64,000 bases of DNA from contig NZ_CP053108.1 of the NCBI RefSeq assembly GCF_013009075.1, positions 186,001-250,000 of the forward strand, given 5' to 3'. The notes beneath the pieces were generated by a model. That model saw nothing but the letters and a program-made list of their open reading frames with translations, had not been told where the DNA came from and ran no database searches. Shown here in pieces: positions 21,538 through 32,486 of the stretch. Within the stretch, counting starts at the first letter, position 1. Each line of letters opens with the position of its first letter. The stretch is from Halomonas sp. TA22 (GTDB taxonomy: Bacteria > Pseudomonadota > Gammaproteobacteria > Pseudomonadales > Halomonadaceae). A program made the position numbers and the translations under genes.

Positions 21538-24168
21538 TCAGGCCGTCGCTTCGGCCTCGGATTCGAGGAAGTCCTGGGCGAAGCGCTGCAGCACCCCGCC
21601 AGCGGAGTAGACGGAAACCTCCTCGGCGGTATCCAGGCGACAGAGTACCGGCACGCGCTCACTGTCGCCATTAGCACGATGGATCACCAGCGTCAGGGTC
21701 GCCCCCGGCACCGGCCTGCCCTCTACGTCGTAGGTCTCAGTGCCGTCGAGCTTCAGGGTGTGGCGCGTGGTGCCGTCCTCGAACTGCAGCGGCATCACGC
21801 CCATGCCCACTAGATTGGTGCGGTGAATGCGCTCGAAGCCTTCGGCGACGATGACCTCGACGCCGGCCAGCGCTACGCCCTTGGCTGCCCAGTCACGTGA
21901 AGAGCCCTGGCCGTAATCGGCCCCGGCAATCACGATAAGCGGCTGGCCGCGCTCCATGTAAGTCTCGATGGCCTCCCACATACGGGTAACCTTGCCCTCC
22001 GGCTCGATGCGCGCCAGCGAACCCTGAATCACTTCGCCCTTCTCGTCCCGTACCATCTCATTGAACAGCTTGGGGTTGGCCAGCGTGGCGCGCTGCGCGG
22101 TGAGATGGTCGCCACGGTGGGTGGCGTAGGAGTTGAAGTCCTCCTCCGGCAGGCCCATTTTGGCCAGGTACTCACCCGCCGCGCTGTCCAGCATGATGGC
22201 ATTGGACGGCGAAAGGTGGTCGGTGGTGATGTTGTCCGGCAGGATCGCCAGCGGCCGCATACCCTTCAGGCCGCGCTCGCGGGCCATGTTGCCTTCCCAG
22301 TATGGCGGGCGGCGAATGTAGGTGCTCTGCGGGCGCCATTCATAGAGTGGGCTTTCAGCCTCCTCCACTTCATCCAGGTTGAACATCGGGATGTAAACCT
22401 GCTTGAACTGCTCGGGCCTGACATACTCGCCGACGATGGCGTCGATCTCCTCGTCACTGGGCCACAGCTCCTTGAGGGTGACGGGATTGCCATTCTTGTC
22501 GTAACCCAGCGCATCCTGCTCAATGTCGAAACGCACGGTGCCGGCGATAGAGTAGGCCACCACCAAAGGCGGCGATGCCAGGAACGCCTGCTTGGCGTAG
22601 GGGTGAATACGTCCGTCGAAGTTGCGATTGCCGGAGAGCACCGCGGTAGCATAGAGGTCGCGATCGATGATCTCCTGCTGGATCTCCGGGCGCAGCGCAC
22701 CGGACATGCCGTTACAGGTGGTGCAGGCATAGGCGACGATACCGAAGCCGAGCTTCTCGAGTTCGGGCAGCAGGCCAGCCTCTTCCAGATAGAGCCGGGC
22801 GACCTTGGAGCCAGGCGCAAATGACGACTTCACCCAGGGCTTGCGCACCAGCCCAAGCTCATTGGCTTTCTTCGCCACCAGACCCGCCGCCACGACGCTG
22901 CGGGGGTTAGAGGTATTGGTGCAGCTGGTGATGGCAGCGATGATCACCGCACCGTCGGGCATCCTTCCGGCCTTCTCCTCGGCCAGCGCCTGATCCAGGT
23001 TGGCGGCGATGCCGCGCTCGGCCAGCGCTGAGGTGGGCAGGCGACGGTGCGGGTTGGAGGGACCTGCCATGTTGCGCTCGACGCTGGACAGATCGAACAT
23101 CAGTACCCGCTCGTACTTGGCGCTTTTGAGGCTGTCGGCCCACAGCCCCACGGTCTTAGCGTAGTGTTCGACCAGCGCCACTTGCTCCGGCTCGCGACCG
23201 GTGATGGTCAGGTAGTCGATGGTCTGCTCGTCGATGTAGAACATCGCGGCGGTGGCACCGTATTCCGGCGTCATGTTGGAGATGGTGGCGCGGTCGCCAA
23301 TGGTGAGGCTATCGGCACCTTCACCGAAGAATTCGAGATATGCTCCGACCACCCGCTCCTGGCGCAGGAACTCGGTAATCGCCAGCACGATGTCGGTGGC
23401 GGTAATTCCGGGCTGTCGCTTGCCGGTCAGCTCCACGCCGATGATATCGGGTAGACGCATCATCGAGGGGCGACCGAGCATGACGGTCTCCGCCTCGAGG
23501 CCGCCAACACCGATGGCAATGACGCCCAGACAGTCGATGTGAGGTGTGTGGCTGTCGGTACCCACGCAGGTATCCGGGTACGCGACGCCCTTTCCATTCT
23601 CATCAGGGCGCGCCTGGATCACCGGCGACATCTTCTCCAGGTTGATCTGATGCATGATGCCGTTGCCGGCGGGAATAACGTCGACATTCTTGAACGCGGT
23701 CCGCGTCCAATCGATGAAGTGAAAGCGATCCTCGTTGCGGCGATCCTCGATGGCGCGGTTCTTATCGAACGCCTGGGGGTCGTCGCCACCGCACTCCACG
23801 GCCAGGGAGTGGTCGACGATCAACTGGGTCGGCACCACCGGGTTGACCTTGGCCGGATCGCCCCCCTTCTCGGCGATGGCATCACGCAGGCCGGCCAGGT
23901 CGACCAGCGCCGTCTGGCCGAGGATGTCGTGGCACACCACCCGCGCCGGATACCAGGGGAAGTCCAGATCGCGCCTGCGCTCGATCAACTGCTTGAGCGC
24001 ATCGGTGAGCAGCTCCGGCGCACAGCGACGTATCAGCTGCTCGGCCAGCACGCGGGAGGTATAGGGAAGAGTGTCGTAGGCGCCCGGCTGGATCTCCTCG
24101 ACGGCCTCACGCACGTCGAAGTAGTCCAGCTCGGTACCGGGAAGCGATTTGCGATATTGAGTGTTCAT
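21538..24168 (-). CDS. acnD: Fe/S-dependent 2-methylcitrate dehydratase
   Basis: 876 residues, an aconitase-family enzyme acting on 2-methylcitrate. The [4Fe-4S] cysteines are visible in ITSCTNTSNPR and YACTTCNGMSG, with aconitase blocks VGTDSHTPHIDCLGVIAIGVGG, ANMTPEYGATAAMF-like SNMTPEYGATAAMF, and the C-terminal swivelling domain GADYGQGSSRDWAAKG and ERIHRTNLVGMGVMPLQF. The N-terminus MNTQYRKSLPGTELDYFD is typical of AcnD rather than AcnA. Start at 24168; the frame is open 132 codons further upstream, antisense-like over prpC, and is not used. Confidence 0.94.
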   Translation of the reverse strand: MNTQYRKSLPGTELDYFDVREAVEEIQPGAYDTLPYTSRVLAEQLIRRCAPELLTDALKQLIERRRDLDFPWYPARVVCHDILGQTALVDLAGLRDAIAEKGGDPAKVNPVVPTQLIVDHSLAVECGGDDPQAFDKNRAIEDRRNEDRFHFIDWTRTAFKNVDVIPAGNGIMHQINLEKMSPVIQARPDENGKGVAYPDTCVGTDSHTPHIDCLGVIAIGVGGLEAETVMLGRPSMMRLPDIIGVELTGKRQPGITATDIVLAITEFLRQERVVGAYLEFFGEGADSLTIGDRATISNMTPEYGATAAMFYIDEQTIDYLTITGREPEQVALVEHYAKTVGLWADSLKSAKYERVLMFDLSSVERNMAGPSNPHRRLPTSALAERGIAANLDQALAEEKAGRMPDGAVIIAAITSCTNTSNPRSVVAAGLVAKKANELGLVRKPWVKSSFAPGSKVARLYLEEAGLLPELEKLGFGIVAYACTTCNGMSGALRPEIQQEIIDRDLYATAVLSGNRNFDGRIHPYAKQAFLASPPLVVAYSIAGTVRFDIEQDALGYDKNGNPVTLKELWPSDEEIDAIVGEYVRPEQFKQVYIPMFNLDEVEEAESPLYEWRPQSTYIRRPPYWEGNMARERGLKGMRPLAILPDNITTDHLSPSNAIMLDSAAGEYLAKMGLPEEDFNSYATHRGDHLTAQRATLANPKLFNEMVRDEKGEVIQGSLARIEPEGKVTRMWEAIETYMERGQPLIVIAGADYGQGSSRDWAAKGVALAGVEVIVAEGFERIHRTNLVGMGVMPLQFEDGTTRHTLKLDGTETYDVEGRPVPGATLTLVIHRANGDSERVPVLCRLDTAEEVSVYSAGGVLQRFAQDFLESEAEATA

Positions 24169-24244
24169 GAGTCGACGGTCTTCGCGTGGTGTTGAGACAG
24201 ATAGCGCGAGAGGCGACTTGCAGGCCGCCTCCGAAGATGAGTGA

Positions 24245-25372
24245 TCAGTCGCGCTCTTCGAGCGGCACCCACTGGCTCTTCTCGGGCCCGATGTAGTCCG
24301 CGCTGGGGCGAATGATGCGGTTGTTGGCGCGCTGCTCGAAGACATGGGCGCACCAGCCGGTGACACGCGAACAGACGAAGATCGGCGTGAACAGCTTGAT
24401 GGGAATGTCCATGAAGCGGTAGGCGCTGGCATGAAAGAAGTCTGCGTTGCAGAACAGCTTCTTCTCGCGCCACATGACGTCCTCGACCCGCACGGAGACC
24501 GGGTAGAGCACGGTGTCGCCAACGTCCTGAGCCAGCCTTTCCGACCACTCCTTGATGATGGCATTGCGCGGGTCGGACTCGCGATAGATCGCGTGGCCGA
24601 AGCCCATGATCTTCTCCTTGCGCTCGAGCATGCCCATGATCTCGCGCTCGGCCTCTTCCGACGACTTCCAGTTCTCGATCATGTCCATGGCCGCCTCGTT
24701 GGCGCCGCCATGCAGCGGGCCGCGCAGCGAACCGATGGCACCGGTCACGCATGAGTGCATGTCGGACAGCGTCGACGCGCACACGCGGGCGGTGAAGGTC
24801 GAGGCGTTGAACTCGTGCTCGGCGTAGAGAATCAGCGAAACGTTCATTACCCGTGCATGTAGCTCGGAGGGTGCCTCGCCGCGCAGCAGATGCAGAAAGT
24901 GGGCGCCTACCGACTCATCGTCGGTCTCGGTTTCGATGCGCACGCCATCGTGGCTGTAGCGATACCAATAGCAGATGATCGACGGCAGTACCGCCAGCAG
25001 ACGGTCGGAGACGTCCTGCTGCTCATCGAAGCTTGCCTCGGTTTCGAGGTTACCGAGCATGGAAGCGCCGGTGCGCACCACATCCATGGGGTGCGCATCC
25101 CTGGGGATCTGCTCGAGCACGGTCTTGAGTGCGGCCGGCAGGCCACGCAGACCCTTGAGCTTGGTCACGTAGGCGTCGAGCTCGGCCTGGTTGGGCAGCT
25201 TGCCCTTGAGCAGCAGGTAGGCCACTTCCTCGAAGCGCGCCTTCTCCGCCAGCTCCTTGATGTCATAGCCGCGATAGGTCAGGCCGGCACCGCTCTTGCC
25301 CACGGTACACAGTGCCGTGCTACCGGCACTCTGGCCACGCAATCCGGTGCTTGCCGGTGTTTTCTCCGCCAT
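24245..25372 (-). CDS. prpC: 2-methylcitrate synthase
   Basis: 375 residues of the citrate synthase family, condensing propionyl-CoA with oxaloacetate. Seen: STALCTVGKSGAGLTYRGYDI, the catalytic His regions GPLHGGANEAAMDM and MGFGHAIYRESDPRNAIIK, and the C-terminal RVTGWCAHVFEQRANNRIIRPSADY. The short N-terminus and GLTYRGYDI favour PrpC over the longer GltA. Start at 25372 has GAGGAGACACGTC upstream. It is the third gene of the operon, between prpB and acnD. Confidence 0.94.
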   Translation of the reverse strand: MAEKTPASTGLRGQSAGSTALCTVGKSGAGLTYRGYDIKELAEKARFEEVAYLLLKGKLPNQAELDAYVTKLKGLRGLPAALKTVLEQIPRDAHPMDVVRTGASMLGNLETEASFDEQQDVSDRLLAVLPSIICYWYRYSHDGVRIETETDDESVGAHFLHLLRGEAPSELHARVMNVSLILYAEHEFNASTFTARVCASTLSDMHSCVTGAIGSLRGPLHGGANEAAMDMIENWKSSEEAEREIMGMLERKEKIMGFGHAIYRESDPRNAIIKEWSERLAQDVGDTVLYPVSVRVEDVMWREKKLFCNADFFHASAYRFMDIPIKLFTPIFVCSRVTGWCAHVFEQRANNRIIRPSADYIGPEKSQWVPLEERD

Positions 25373-25452
25373 GACGTGTCTCCTCAATGAGAACGGATGA
25401 AGTTATGGTTGTACGTCGAATATGAACGGACTATGGGTTGATCGCCCTCTAG

Positions 25453-26340
25453 TCAATCGCTCCCTTGGCTGGTGAACAGTTCATCCAGCTTGCGCTCGAA
25501 GTCATGGTAATTGAGAAAGTCGTAGAGCTCGTCGCGGGTCTGCATCGACACGATGACATCGCGCTGATGACCGTGCTGGTGAATGCTCTGGTAGACCTTG
25601 AGCGCCGCCGCGTTCATGGCCCGGAAGGCCGACAGCGGGTAGAGCACCATGCGACAGCCGACTTCGCCAAGCTCCTGCTGGCTGAACAGCGGCGTGGCGC
25701 CGAACTCGGTGATATTGGCCAGGATTGGCGCGCCGACCCGCTCGCAGAACGCACGGTAGTCGTCAAGGGTATGCACCGCCTCGGCGAAGATGGCATCGGC
25801 GCCCGCCTCGATACAGGCATTGGCGCGCTCGATGGCGGCATCGAGACCCTCCTTCTGGAATGCGTCGGTACGTGCGATCAGGTAGAAGTCTGGATCGATG
25901 CGCGCATCGGCGGCCGCCTTGATGCGATCGACCATCTCCTGCTTGGTGACGATTGCCTTGTTGGGTCGGTGCCCGCAGCGCTTCTGGGCCACTTGGTCCT
26001 CGATATGCACGGCGGCCACACCGGCACGCTGCACCTCCTTGACGGTTCGCGCGATGTTGAAAGCGCCACCCCAGCCGGTATCGATATCCACCAGTAGCGG
26101 TATCTCGCTGGCACCGGTGATGCGATGAGCATCCTCGACCACATCGTTCATGGTCGTCATGCCGAGGTCGGGCAGGCCGAACGAGGCATTGGCCACGCCG
26201 CCCCCGGAGAGGTAAATCGCCTGATGGCCAACCCGCTCGGCCATCAAGGCAGTATAGGCATTGATGGTGCCGACGATCGGCAAGGGACGGTTGTCCTCCA
26301 GGGCGGCGCGAAACCGCGCGCCGGGGGTTTGACGAGTCAT
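25453..26340 (-). CDS. prpB: Methylisocitrate lyase
   Basis: 295 residues, splitting 2-methylisocitrate into pyruvate and succinate. The isocitrate-lyase superfamily catalytic motif is KRCGH (Cys122) followed by RPNKAIV; metal and substrate motifs [18 protein letters not shown] and [10 protein letters not shown] are intact. Start at 26340 has AAAGGAGATAGCC, an excellent ribosome site; the frame reads further upstream into the end of the regulator but without family similarity. It is the first catabolic gene, 29 bp after the GntR regulator. Confidence 0.95.
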   Translation of the reverse strand: MTRQTPGARFRAALEDNRPLPIVGTINAYTALMAERVGHQAIYLSGGGVANASFGLPDLGMTTMNDVVEDAHRITGASEIPLLVDIDTGWGGAFNIARTVKEVQRAGVAAVHIEDQVAQKRCGHRPNKAIVTKQEMVDRIKAAADARIDPDFYLIARTDAFQKEGLDAAIERANACIEAGADAIFAEAVHTLDDYRAFCERVGAPILANITEFGATPLFSQQELGEVGCRMVLYPLSAFRAMNAAALKVYQSIHQHGHQRDVIVSMQTRDELYDFLNYHDFERKLDELFTSQGSD

Positions 26341-26369
26341 GGCTATCTCCTTTATCGATGCGCTGGCAG

Positions 26370-27119
26370 TCAGTTTGACGCCACGCCCTGCTCGGCTTCC
26401 TGTTGCAATACGGCGGCGTAGCGTTCGGCGACATTGGCACGTGATGCGCTGACATGGCGCCGCATCAGCAACTCGGCAAGCTCGGCATCGCCCGCCTCTA
26501 TGGCATCGACGATACGGTGATGCTCGACGAAGGCGCGCTGGGGACGCGTACCGCTGGCGCTGAACTGGGTGCGATAGAGACGCACCAGGTAATAGAGGTC
26601 GTCGCACAGAATGGTCATCAACATGCGGTTATGACTGCCCTGCACGATGCGGTAGTGAAAATCGAGATCGCCCTCGCACTGGTAGTAGGCCTCGCCACGC
26701 TTGAGGTCGGATTGGTTCTCATGCATCGCCAGCACCTCGCGCAGACCAGCAATCTCCTCGGGCGACATATGTTCCGCCGCCAGACGCGCCGCCATGCTTT
26801 CCAGCGCTTCACGAACGTCGAAGAGTTCGAGCAGCTCTCGCATCGACAACTTGACCACCCGCGCGCCGACATGAGGCACACGCTCGATCAGCCGGTGAAC
26901 CTCGAGCCTTCGCATCGCCTCGCGCAATGGACCGCGTGATATACCATAGCGCTTCGACAGGCCCGGCTCGGTGATCTTGGCGCCGGGTGCCAGCTCGCCG
27001 CGCACGATGGCACTCTGCAACTGGTTGAAGACCCGCTCGGCAAGGGTGCGGACTTCAGGTGTCGCCTGCTCGAATTCGGCAAGGGGTGGATTCGGCATGG
27101 GAGGAGTGGCGAAATTCAT
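26370..27119 (-). CDS. GntR-family (FCD domain) regulator of the methylcitrate operon
   Basis: About 249 residues. The N-terminal winged helix is visible ([17 protein letters not shown], then [23 protein letters not shown]), and the C-terminal FCD ligand-binding domain carries metal-type residues ([46 protein letters not shown]). It is promoter-proximal in the prp operon, so it probably senses a methylcitrate-cycle metabolite and controls the operon and itself. The start is uncertain: 27119 and 27143 are both possible and neither has a good ribosome site. 27119 is preferred because 27143 would place a perfect operator palindrome inside the gene. Confidence 0.88.
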   Translation of the reverse strand: MNFATPPMPNPPLAEFEQATPEVRTLAERVFNQLQSAIVRGELAPGAKITEPGLSKRYGISRGPLREAMRRLEVHRLIERVPHVGARVVKLSMRELLELFDVREALESMAARLAAEHMSPEEIAGLREVLAMHENQSDLKRGEAYYQCEGDLDFHYRIVQGSHNRMLMTILCDDLYYLVRLYRTQFSASGTRPQRAFVEHHRIVDAIEAGDAELAELLMRRHVSASRANVAERYAAVLQQEAEQGVASN

Positions 27120-27122
27120 ATC

Positions 27123-27134
27123 ATTGTCGACAAT
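27123..27134. promoter_or_regulatory. Perfect palindromic operator, probable GntR (FadR-subfamily) site
   Basis: ATTGTCGACAAT is a perfect 12-bp palindrome just upstream of the regulator start. Its core TTGTCGACAA resembles known operators of FCD-type GntR regulators. Autoregulation of the whole operon is inferred. Confidence 0.7.
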
Positions 27135-27238
27135 TAAGGGCATAGGGCACTTTATGTCAGAGCCGCACAAGGAATCAACTGCCGAGTAGTCCATATCATC
27201 TACATCTTTTGGCGCATTCTGCCTTGTGTAGCCTGAAG

Positions 27239-27250
27239 AGTGTCGACAAT
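27239..27250. promoter_or_regulatory. Second, imperfect copy of the GntR operator
   Basis: AGTGTCGACAAT differs from the first palindrome at two positions and lies 116 bp upstream of it, eleven 10.5-bp helical turns away. Two-site binding or looping is possible. Confidence 0.5.
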
Positions 27251-27369
27251 CATTAAAATCAGACATGGCTTCATCGCGTTGAACTGACGTTCATACGGCT
27301 CGAAGCGAGGCAGGGACAAATGGCAAGCGGCCACCTAGAATGGTGTGCTTGTTAAGGAACGCGCCGCGA

Positions 27370-28749
27370 ATGACTCAAAGAATCGACCTCACCCCCCTAC
27401 CCTATCGAGCCGACCCGCTCGGCTATTTTGGTCAGCTGAAGCACCGACCGGGCGCGGTGCTGCTCGATAGCGGGCGCCCTGCTGGTCCAGGTGGGCGTTA
27501 CGACATCATGAGTTGCGACCCGCAAGCCATGCTGGAGATCGATCAACGGGGTACAGTGCGCTGCCAGGAGGTGCCCGGCCTGCCGGCATGTCCAATAGCC
27601 GCCCAGCAGGCACTGCTGGAGCGCCTCGATATCGAGGCGCCACAAAGCGACCTCCCCTTCCTCGGCGGCCTGATCGGTTACTGGAGTTACGACCTGGGTC
27701 GCTGCCTGGAACGGCTCGACGGTACGGCGAAGGAAGTGACAGCGCTGCCCTGGAGCCGGGTCGGTCTCTATGACTGGGCATTGATCCAAGATCACCAGCG
27801 CGAGAAGAGCTGGCTGGTCGCCAGTCACGACAGGCGTGAACAGGTTCTCGCCTGGCTGGCAGCGCCCGCCTGCGGCAATGATGAGCCGGCATTTCGTATC
27901 ACGGCTCCTTTCACTGCCGAGTTGGATCGCCACGGCTATGGCGAGCGCTTTCGCGCCGTTCAGCGCTACATCCATGCCGGCGACTGCTACCAGATCAACC
28001 TTGCACAACGCTTCAGCGCCCCCTATGAAGGAAGCCTCTGGCAAGCGTACCGGCGGCTGCGTCATGCAACTCCCACTCCCTTCGCCGGTTATCTGGCCTG
28101 GGATGACAAGGCGGTGCTGTCGCTCTCTCCGGAGCGCTTCCTTAAATCCCGGGACGGGGTTGTCGAGGCGCGTCCCATCAAGGGGACCCGCCCACGCGGC
28201 CAGGACGCCGCTCAGGATCGTCTACTCGCCGAAGAGCTTTCGCTCAGCATCAAGGATCGTGCCGAGAACGTCATGATCGTCGATCTGCTGCGCAACGACC
28301 TGGGACGGGTCTGCCTCCCCGGCAGCGTCGAGGTACCTCGACTCTGCGGCCTGGAGAGTTATGCCAACGTGCATCACCTGGTAAGCATCGTGCGCGGCAA
28401 GCTGGCCCGCCATCACTCTCCGCTGGACCTGCTGGCAGCCGCGTTTCCGGGCGGCTCGATCACCGGAGCACCCAAGGTGCGCGCCATGCAGATCATCGAT
28501 GAGCTCGAACCCAGCCGGCGCAGCGCCTATTGCGGTAGCCTCGGCTACATCGATCATCGAGGGAACATGGACACCTCGATCGCCATTCGCAGCGTCATTG
28601 CCGATGCCGGAACGCTGCATCTGTGGGGGGGAGGGGGTCTGGTTGCCGATTCCAACGAAGAGGCAGAGTATCGCGAGACTCTGGACAAGATTCGCCATCT
28701 GATGCGAGCCCTCGACAGTGCTACAGCAGTGCGCCCCCTGCGCATCTAG
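27370..28749 (+). CDS. pabB: Aminodeoxychorismate synthase component I
   Basis: 459 residues, making 4-amino-4-deoxychorismate from chorismate and ammonia for folate synthesis. Seen: the N-terminal fold (GGLIGYWSYDLGR), and the chorismate-binding domain with AGDCYQINLAQRF, SPERFL, EARPIKGTRPRG, ENVMIVDLLRNDLGRV, and GGSITGAPKVRAMQIIDELEP. The Lys in PIKGT distinguishes PabB from TrpE (PIAGT). The ATG at 27370 is chosen with AAGGAAC upstream. It is divergent from the prp regulator and not functionally linked. Confidence 0.93.
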   Translation: MTQRIDLTPLPYRADPLGYFGQLKHRPGAVLLDSGRPAGPGGRYDIMSCDPQAMLEIDQRGTVRCQEVPGLPACPIAAQQALLERLDIEAPQSDLPFLGGLIGYWSYDLGRCLERLDGTAKEVTALPWSRVGLYDWALIQDHQREKSWLVASHDRREQVLAWLAAPACGNDEPAFRITAPFTAELDRHGYGERFRAVQRYIHAGDCYQINLAQRFSAPYEGSLWQAYRRLRHATPTPFAGYLAWDDKAVLSLSPERFLKSRDGVVEARPIKGTRPRGQDAAQDRLLAEELSLSIKDRAENVMIVDLLRNDLGRVCLPGSVEVPRLCGLESYANVHHLVSIVRGKLARHHSPLDLLAAAFPGGSITGAPKVRAMQIIDELEPSRRSAYCGSLGYIDHRGNMDTSIAIRSVIADAGTLHLWGGGGLVADSNEEAEYRETLDKIRHLMRALDSATAVRPLRI

Positions 28750-28857
28750 CCAGGCATATAAGCTTCGAACCAATTGATATTGGGGCGAAGCGTGTGGATT
28801 TTGCTAGGGTAGCGCCATGAGTGGAGGCATCAGCCTCCGGCTGACATGGAGTTTTTC

Positions 28858-29478
28858 ATGAATCTGGATATCGAGGTCATCAACCGGCAGCATGGCGACG
28901 ACCCGGTTGCTCTGACGCGCTGGGCAGTGGGCCTGGGCAAGCGCGCCATCTGCACCACCAACTTCCGCCCCTTCGAAGCCGTGATCCTGCACATGGTGAC
29001 GCAAGCGCAGCCGGACATGCCCATCGTGTGGATGGACTCCGGCTACAATACCGAGGCGACCTATCGTTTCGTCGACGACATCGTCAAGCGTCTCGATCTG
29101 AATTTGATCACCTATCATCCGCAGCGCTCGCGCGCCCACCGTGAAGCGCTCGAGGGCACCTTTCCCGGCATCGACGACCCGCGCCATGCCGCCTTCACCG
29201 AGGAGGTCAAGCTCGAGCCCTTCCAGCGCGCCTTGCGTGAAATGTCACCCGAGGTGTGGTTCACCGCCCTGCGTGCCGAAGATACCGCCCAGCGCGCCCA
29301 GATGCAGCCGGTCTCGATCAATGCCGACGGATTGATCAAGGTCGCCCCGGTGTTGCACTGGACCGCCAAGGAGATGTATCAGTACCTGCAGCAGCATGAC
29401 CTGCCCAACAATTTCGACTATTTCGACCCCACCAAAGTGGAAGAGAAGCGCGAGTGCGGACTGCACTTGCAGCACTGA
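28858..29478 (+). CDS. cysH: Phosphoadenylyl-sulfate reductase
   Basis: 206 residues, reducing PAPS to sulfite with thioredoxin. Seen: the PAPS-binding and nucleotide motifs (WMDSGYNTEATYRFVDDI, ADGLIKVAPVLHWT) and the C-terminal catalytic Cys in ECGLHLQH. The extra Cys pairs of iron-sulfur (APS-type) reductases are absent, so PAPS is the likely substrate. An in-frame ATG at 28846 carries the GGAG that serves as ribosome site for 28858. Adjacent to cysB and near trxA, its electron donor. Confidence 0.9.
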   Translation: MNLDIEVINRQHGDDPVALTRWAVGLGKRAICTTNFRPFEAVILHMVTQAQPDMPIVWMDSGYNTEATYRFVDDIVKRLDLNLITYHPQRSRAHREALEGTFPGIDDPRHAAFTEEVKLEPFQRALREMSPEVWFTALRAEDTAQRAQMQPVSINADGLIKVAPVLHWTAKEMYQYLQQHDLPNNFDYFDPTKVEEKRECGLHLQH

Positions 29479-29515
29479 TAGCAACCCGCAAACATCAAGA
29501 GAAGTCGGAATAGAA

Positions 29516-29549
29516 AAAGCCCTCCGCCGAAGTAACGGCGGAGGGCTTT
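29516..29549. terminator. Bidirectional terminator between cysH and cysB
   Basis: A 14-bp perfect stem (AAAGCCCTCCGCCG with CGGCGGAGGGCTTT) around AAGTAA lies between two convergent genes. Confidence 0.88.
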
Positions 29550-29560
29550 GCGTTTCACCG

Positions 29561-30547
<987 letters not shown>

Positions 30548-30795
30548 CTAGCAGCACCTTTTTTAATACCCTAAGATGCTTATTTCTTATCATATAATTA
30601 CTTTATAGAATAAAAAAGAGAGTAGCCATGCCCCGTCGCGTTTTGACATTCTCAGAGAAACCGCTACCACTATAGTAAGGCGCTATGGAGGCAATTGAGC
30701 GGTTCGCATTTGCCAGCAGCGCAGCCTGCCGCTAACATCAGCCAGCTACGCTTATGAAAGCACGCTCGACAAAGCGCAATGCAACGGAGATTCAC

Positions 30796-31119
30796 ATGGC
30801 AAACAATGTCGATGTCACCATGGCCAATTTCGAGCAGGAAGTGCTCAAAGCGGACCAGCCGGTGTTGCTGAAGTTCTGGGCTCCCTGGTGCGGTCCCTGC
30901 AAGATGATGGCCCCCGTGGTCGATGAAGTCGCCGAAGAGCGCTCGGAAAGCCTCAAGGTGGTAAGCGTCAATGTCGACGATGCCCCAGAGATTGCCGCCG
31001 AGCATGGCGTACGCGGCGTTCCCACCGTAATGCTGTTCAAGTCCGGTGCCAAGGTCGCCTCACTGGTCGGCGCTCAGTCCAAGTCGCAACTCGCGCAGTT
31101 CATCGAGCAGAATGCCTGA
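30796..31119 (+). CDS. trxA: Thioredoxin
   Basis: 107 residues with the active site WCGPC at 31-35 and the cis-Pro in RGVPTVMLF; a general disulfide reductase and likely electron donor to CysH. ATG at 30796 (ACGGAGA upstream) gives the normal length; an in-frame start 14 codons upstream is not needed. Confidence 0.96.
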   Translation: MANNVDVTMANFEQEVLKADQPVLLKFWAPWCGPCKMMAPVVDEVAEERSESLKVVSVNVDDAPEIAAEHGVRGVPTVMLFKSGAKVASLVGAQSKSQLAQFIEQNA

Positions 31120-31159
31120 GTCCTCTTCTCGCAAGAGGTTCCTTTCAAGATGATCTCGA

Positions 31160-31190
31160 GTGCCCCGACACCTGTCGGGGCACGTTCGTT
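31160..31190. terminator. Terminator after trxA (bidirectional)
   Basis: GTGCCCCGACA pairs with TGTCGGGGCAC around a 2-nt gap, followed by a T-rich tract. It lies between convergent trxA and the AI-2E-type transporter gene. Confidence 0.82.
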
Positions 31191-32276
31191 TTAGCCCTCT
31201 TTCTCCACGACTTTGCTCTTGTGTCGCTCCGGTTCGTCGCCCGGTCCCAGCAGGCGCGCAATCCAGCGCGTGTCGGGATGACTCTCCAGCGCGATCTTGA
31301 GCGTCATGGTCAGGAGTACCGAGAGCAACATGCCAACCGTCCCCAGCAACCATCCCCAGACCACCAGGGAAAGAAACGCCACGAAGGTGGAAAGCCCCAA
31401 GGCGCGCCCCATCACTCGGGGTTCGATCAGGTTGCCCATCACGAAATTGATTGCCAGATAAGCCGATGCGAGCACCACAGCCGAGCCCCAGCCGGCATCC
31501 GGCGACAGCAACAGCAAGAGCACGGGCGGCACCGCCGCCAGTGCCGAGCCAATGTTGGGGATATAGTTGAGCCCGAAAGCCAGCGTCGCCCACAGTAGCG
31601 GAAAATCGACCCCCACCAGTACGCAGGCAAGCCATACCAACACCCCGGTGACCAGGCTGATCATCGTCTTTACCGCCAGATAGCGCTTCAAGGTCAGACT
31701 AAATTCGCTGAAGCGACGCAGGCTGGGGATTGGATCCTCTAGAGCATGTGCGACCTTGCGGCGAAAATTCATCGTTTCAAACAGCATGAAGACCACCAGC
31801 AGCGCGACGATCACGCTCTGCATCAGCAGATTGCCCAACTCTCCAAGAAAAGTGGGTAGCCAGTGCGACAGATCGATCGAATCCATCCAGTCGGCCAACT
31901 GTCCTGGCTGACCGGCCATCTCGTTGCTGGCCATCCAGTTGAGCAGGTGCAGATAGATGGCTTCCAGGCGCTCCTCCAACTCCGGCCAGGCTTCGATGAA
32001 AGTGCCGAAGCTGTTGACCAGGAACGTCACCAGCAGCAGCAGAAACGACCCGAGTACCAGCAACGTCAACCATACCGCTGTCTGCAAACCAACGCCGTGC
32101 CGGTGCATCCACTGCACTGGCGATGTGCATACGACGGCAATGAACAACGCCAGCAATAATGGTACCAGTAGATCCGCCCCTAGCTTCATGCCGGCAATGA
32201 TGACGATCAGCGCGGCCAACCCCAGCATCAGGTTGAGAGGAATGGTGCGCCGCATCTCGTTCGGGTTCTGATCCAT
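31191..32276 (-). CDS. AI-2E transporter (PerM/YdiK) family membrane protein
   Basis: 361 residues with about eight hydrophobic segments in the family pattern: two N-terminal (LMLGLAALIVIIAGMK, LLVPLLLALFIAVVC), a third around LLVLGSFLLLLVTFL, a long amphipathic stretch with EEYL-like acidic residues, then a C-terminal cluster with the signature FGLNYIPNIGSALAAVPP and NLIEPRVMGRALGLS. Members export autoinducer-2 or act as ion antiporters; the substrate here is unknown. The short tail is charged (ERHKSKVVEKEG). Confidence 0.85.
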   Translation of the reverse strand: MDQNPNEMRRTIPLNLMLGLAALIVIIAGMKLGADLLVPLLLALFIAVVCTSPVQWMHRHGVGLQTAVWLTLLVLGSFLLLLVTFLVNSFGTFIEAWPELEERLEAIYLHLLNWMASNEMAGQPGQLADWMDSIDLSHWLPTFLGELGNLLMQSVIVALLVVFMLFETMNFRRKVAHALEDPIPSLRRFSEFSLTLKRYLAVKTMISLVTGVLVWLACVLVGVDFPLLWATLAFGLNYIPNIGSALAAVPPVLLLLLSPDAGWGSAVVLASAYLAINFVMGNLIEPRVMGRALGLSTFVAFLSLVVWGWLLGTVGMLLSVLLTMTLKIALESHPDTRWIARLLGPGDEPERHKSKVVEKEG

Positions 32277-32486
32277 GTTGCCTTCCTGGCTAAGTTTATG
32301 GTCCTAATAATGGCTGCTGCGTCACGTCTAAACAAACCCATGAGAAGACGATTAGCCACCTCATCCTGAGGTCATACATTAGCAAATAAGAAAATCTGAT
32401 GTATGTCGCCTCACCACGGGAACGCTTTGTCACGGCGCGATTCGAATCAGCGTCACTCAACGTTTATCCCTGACATTGGAGGCCCC

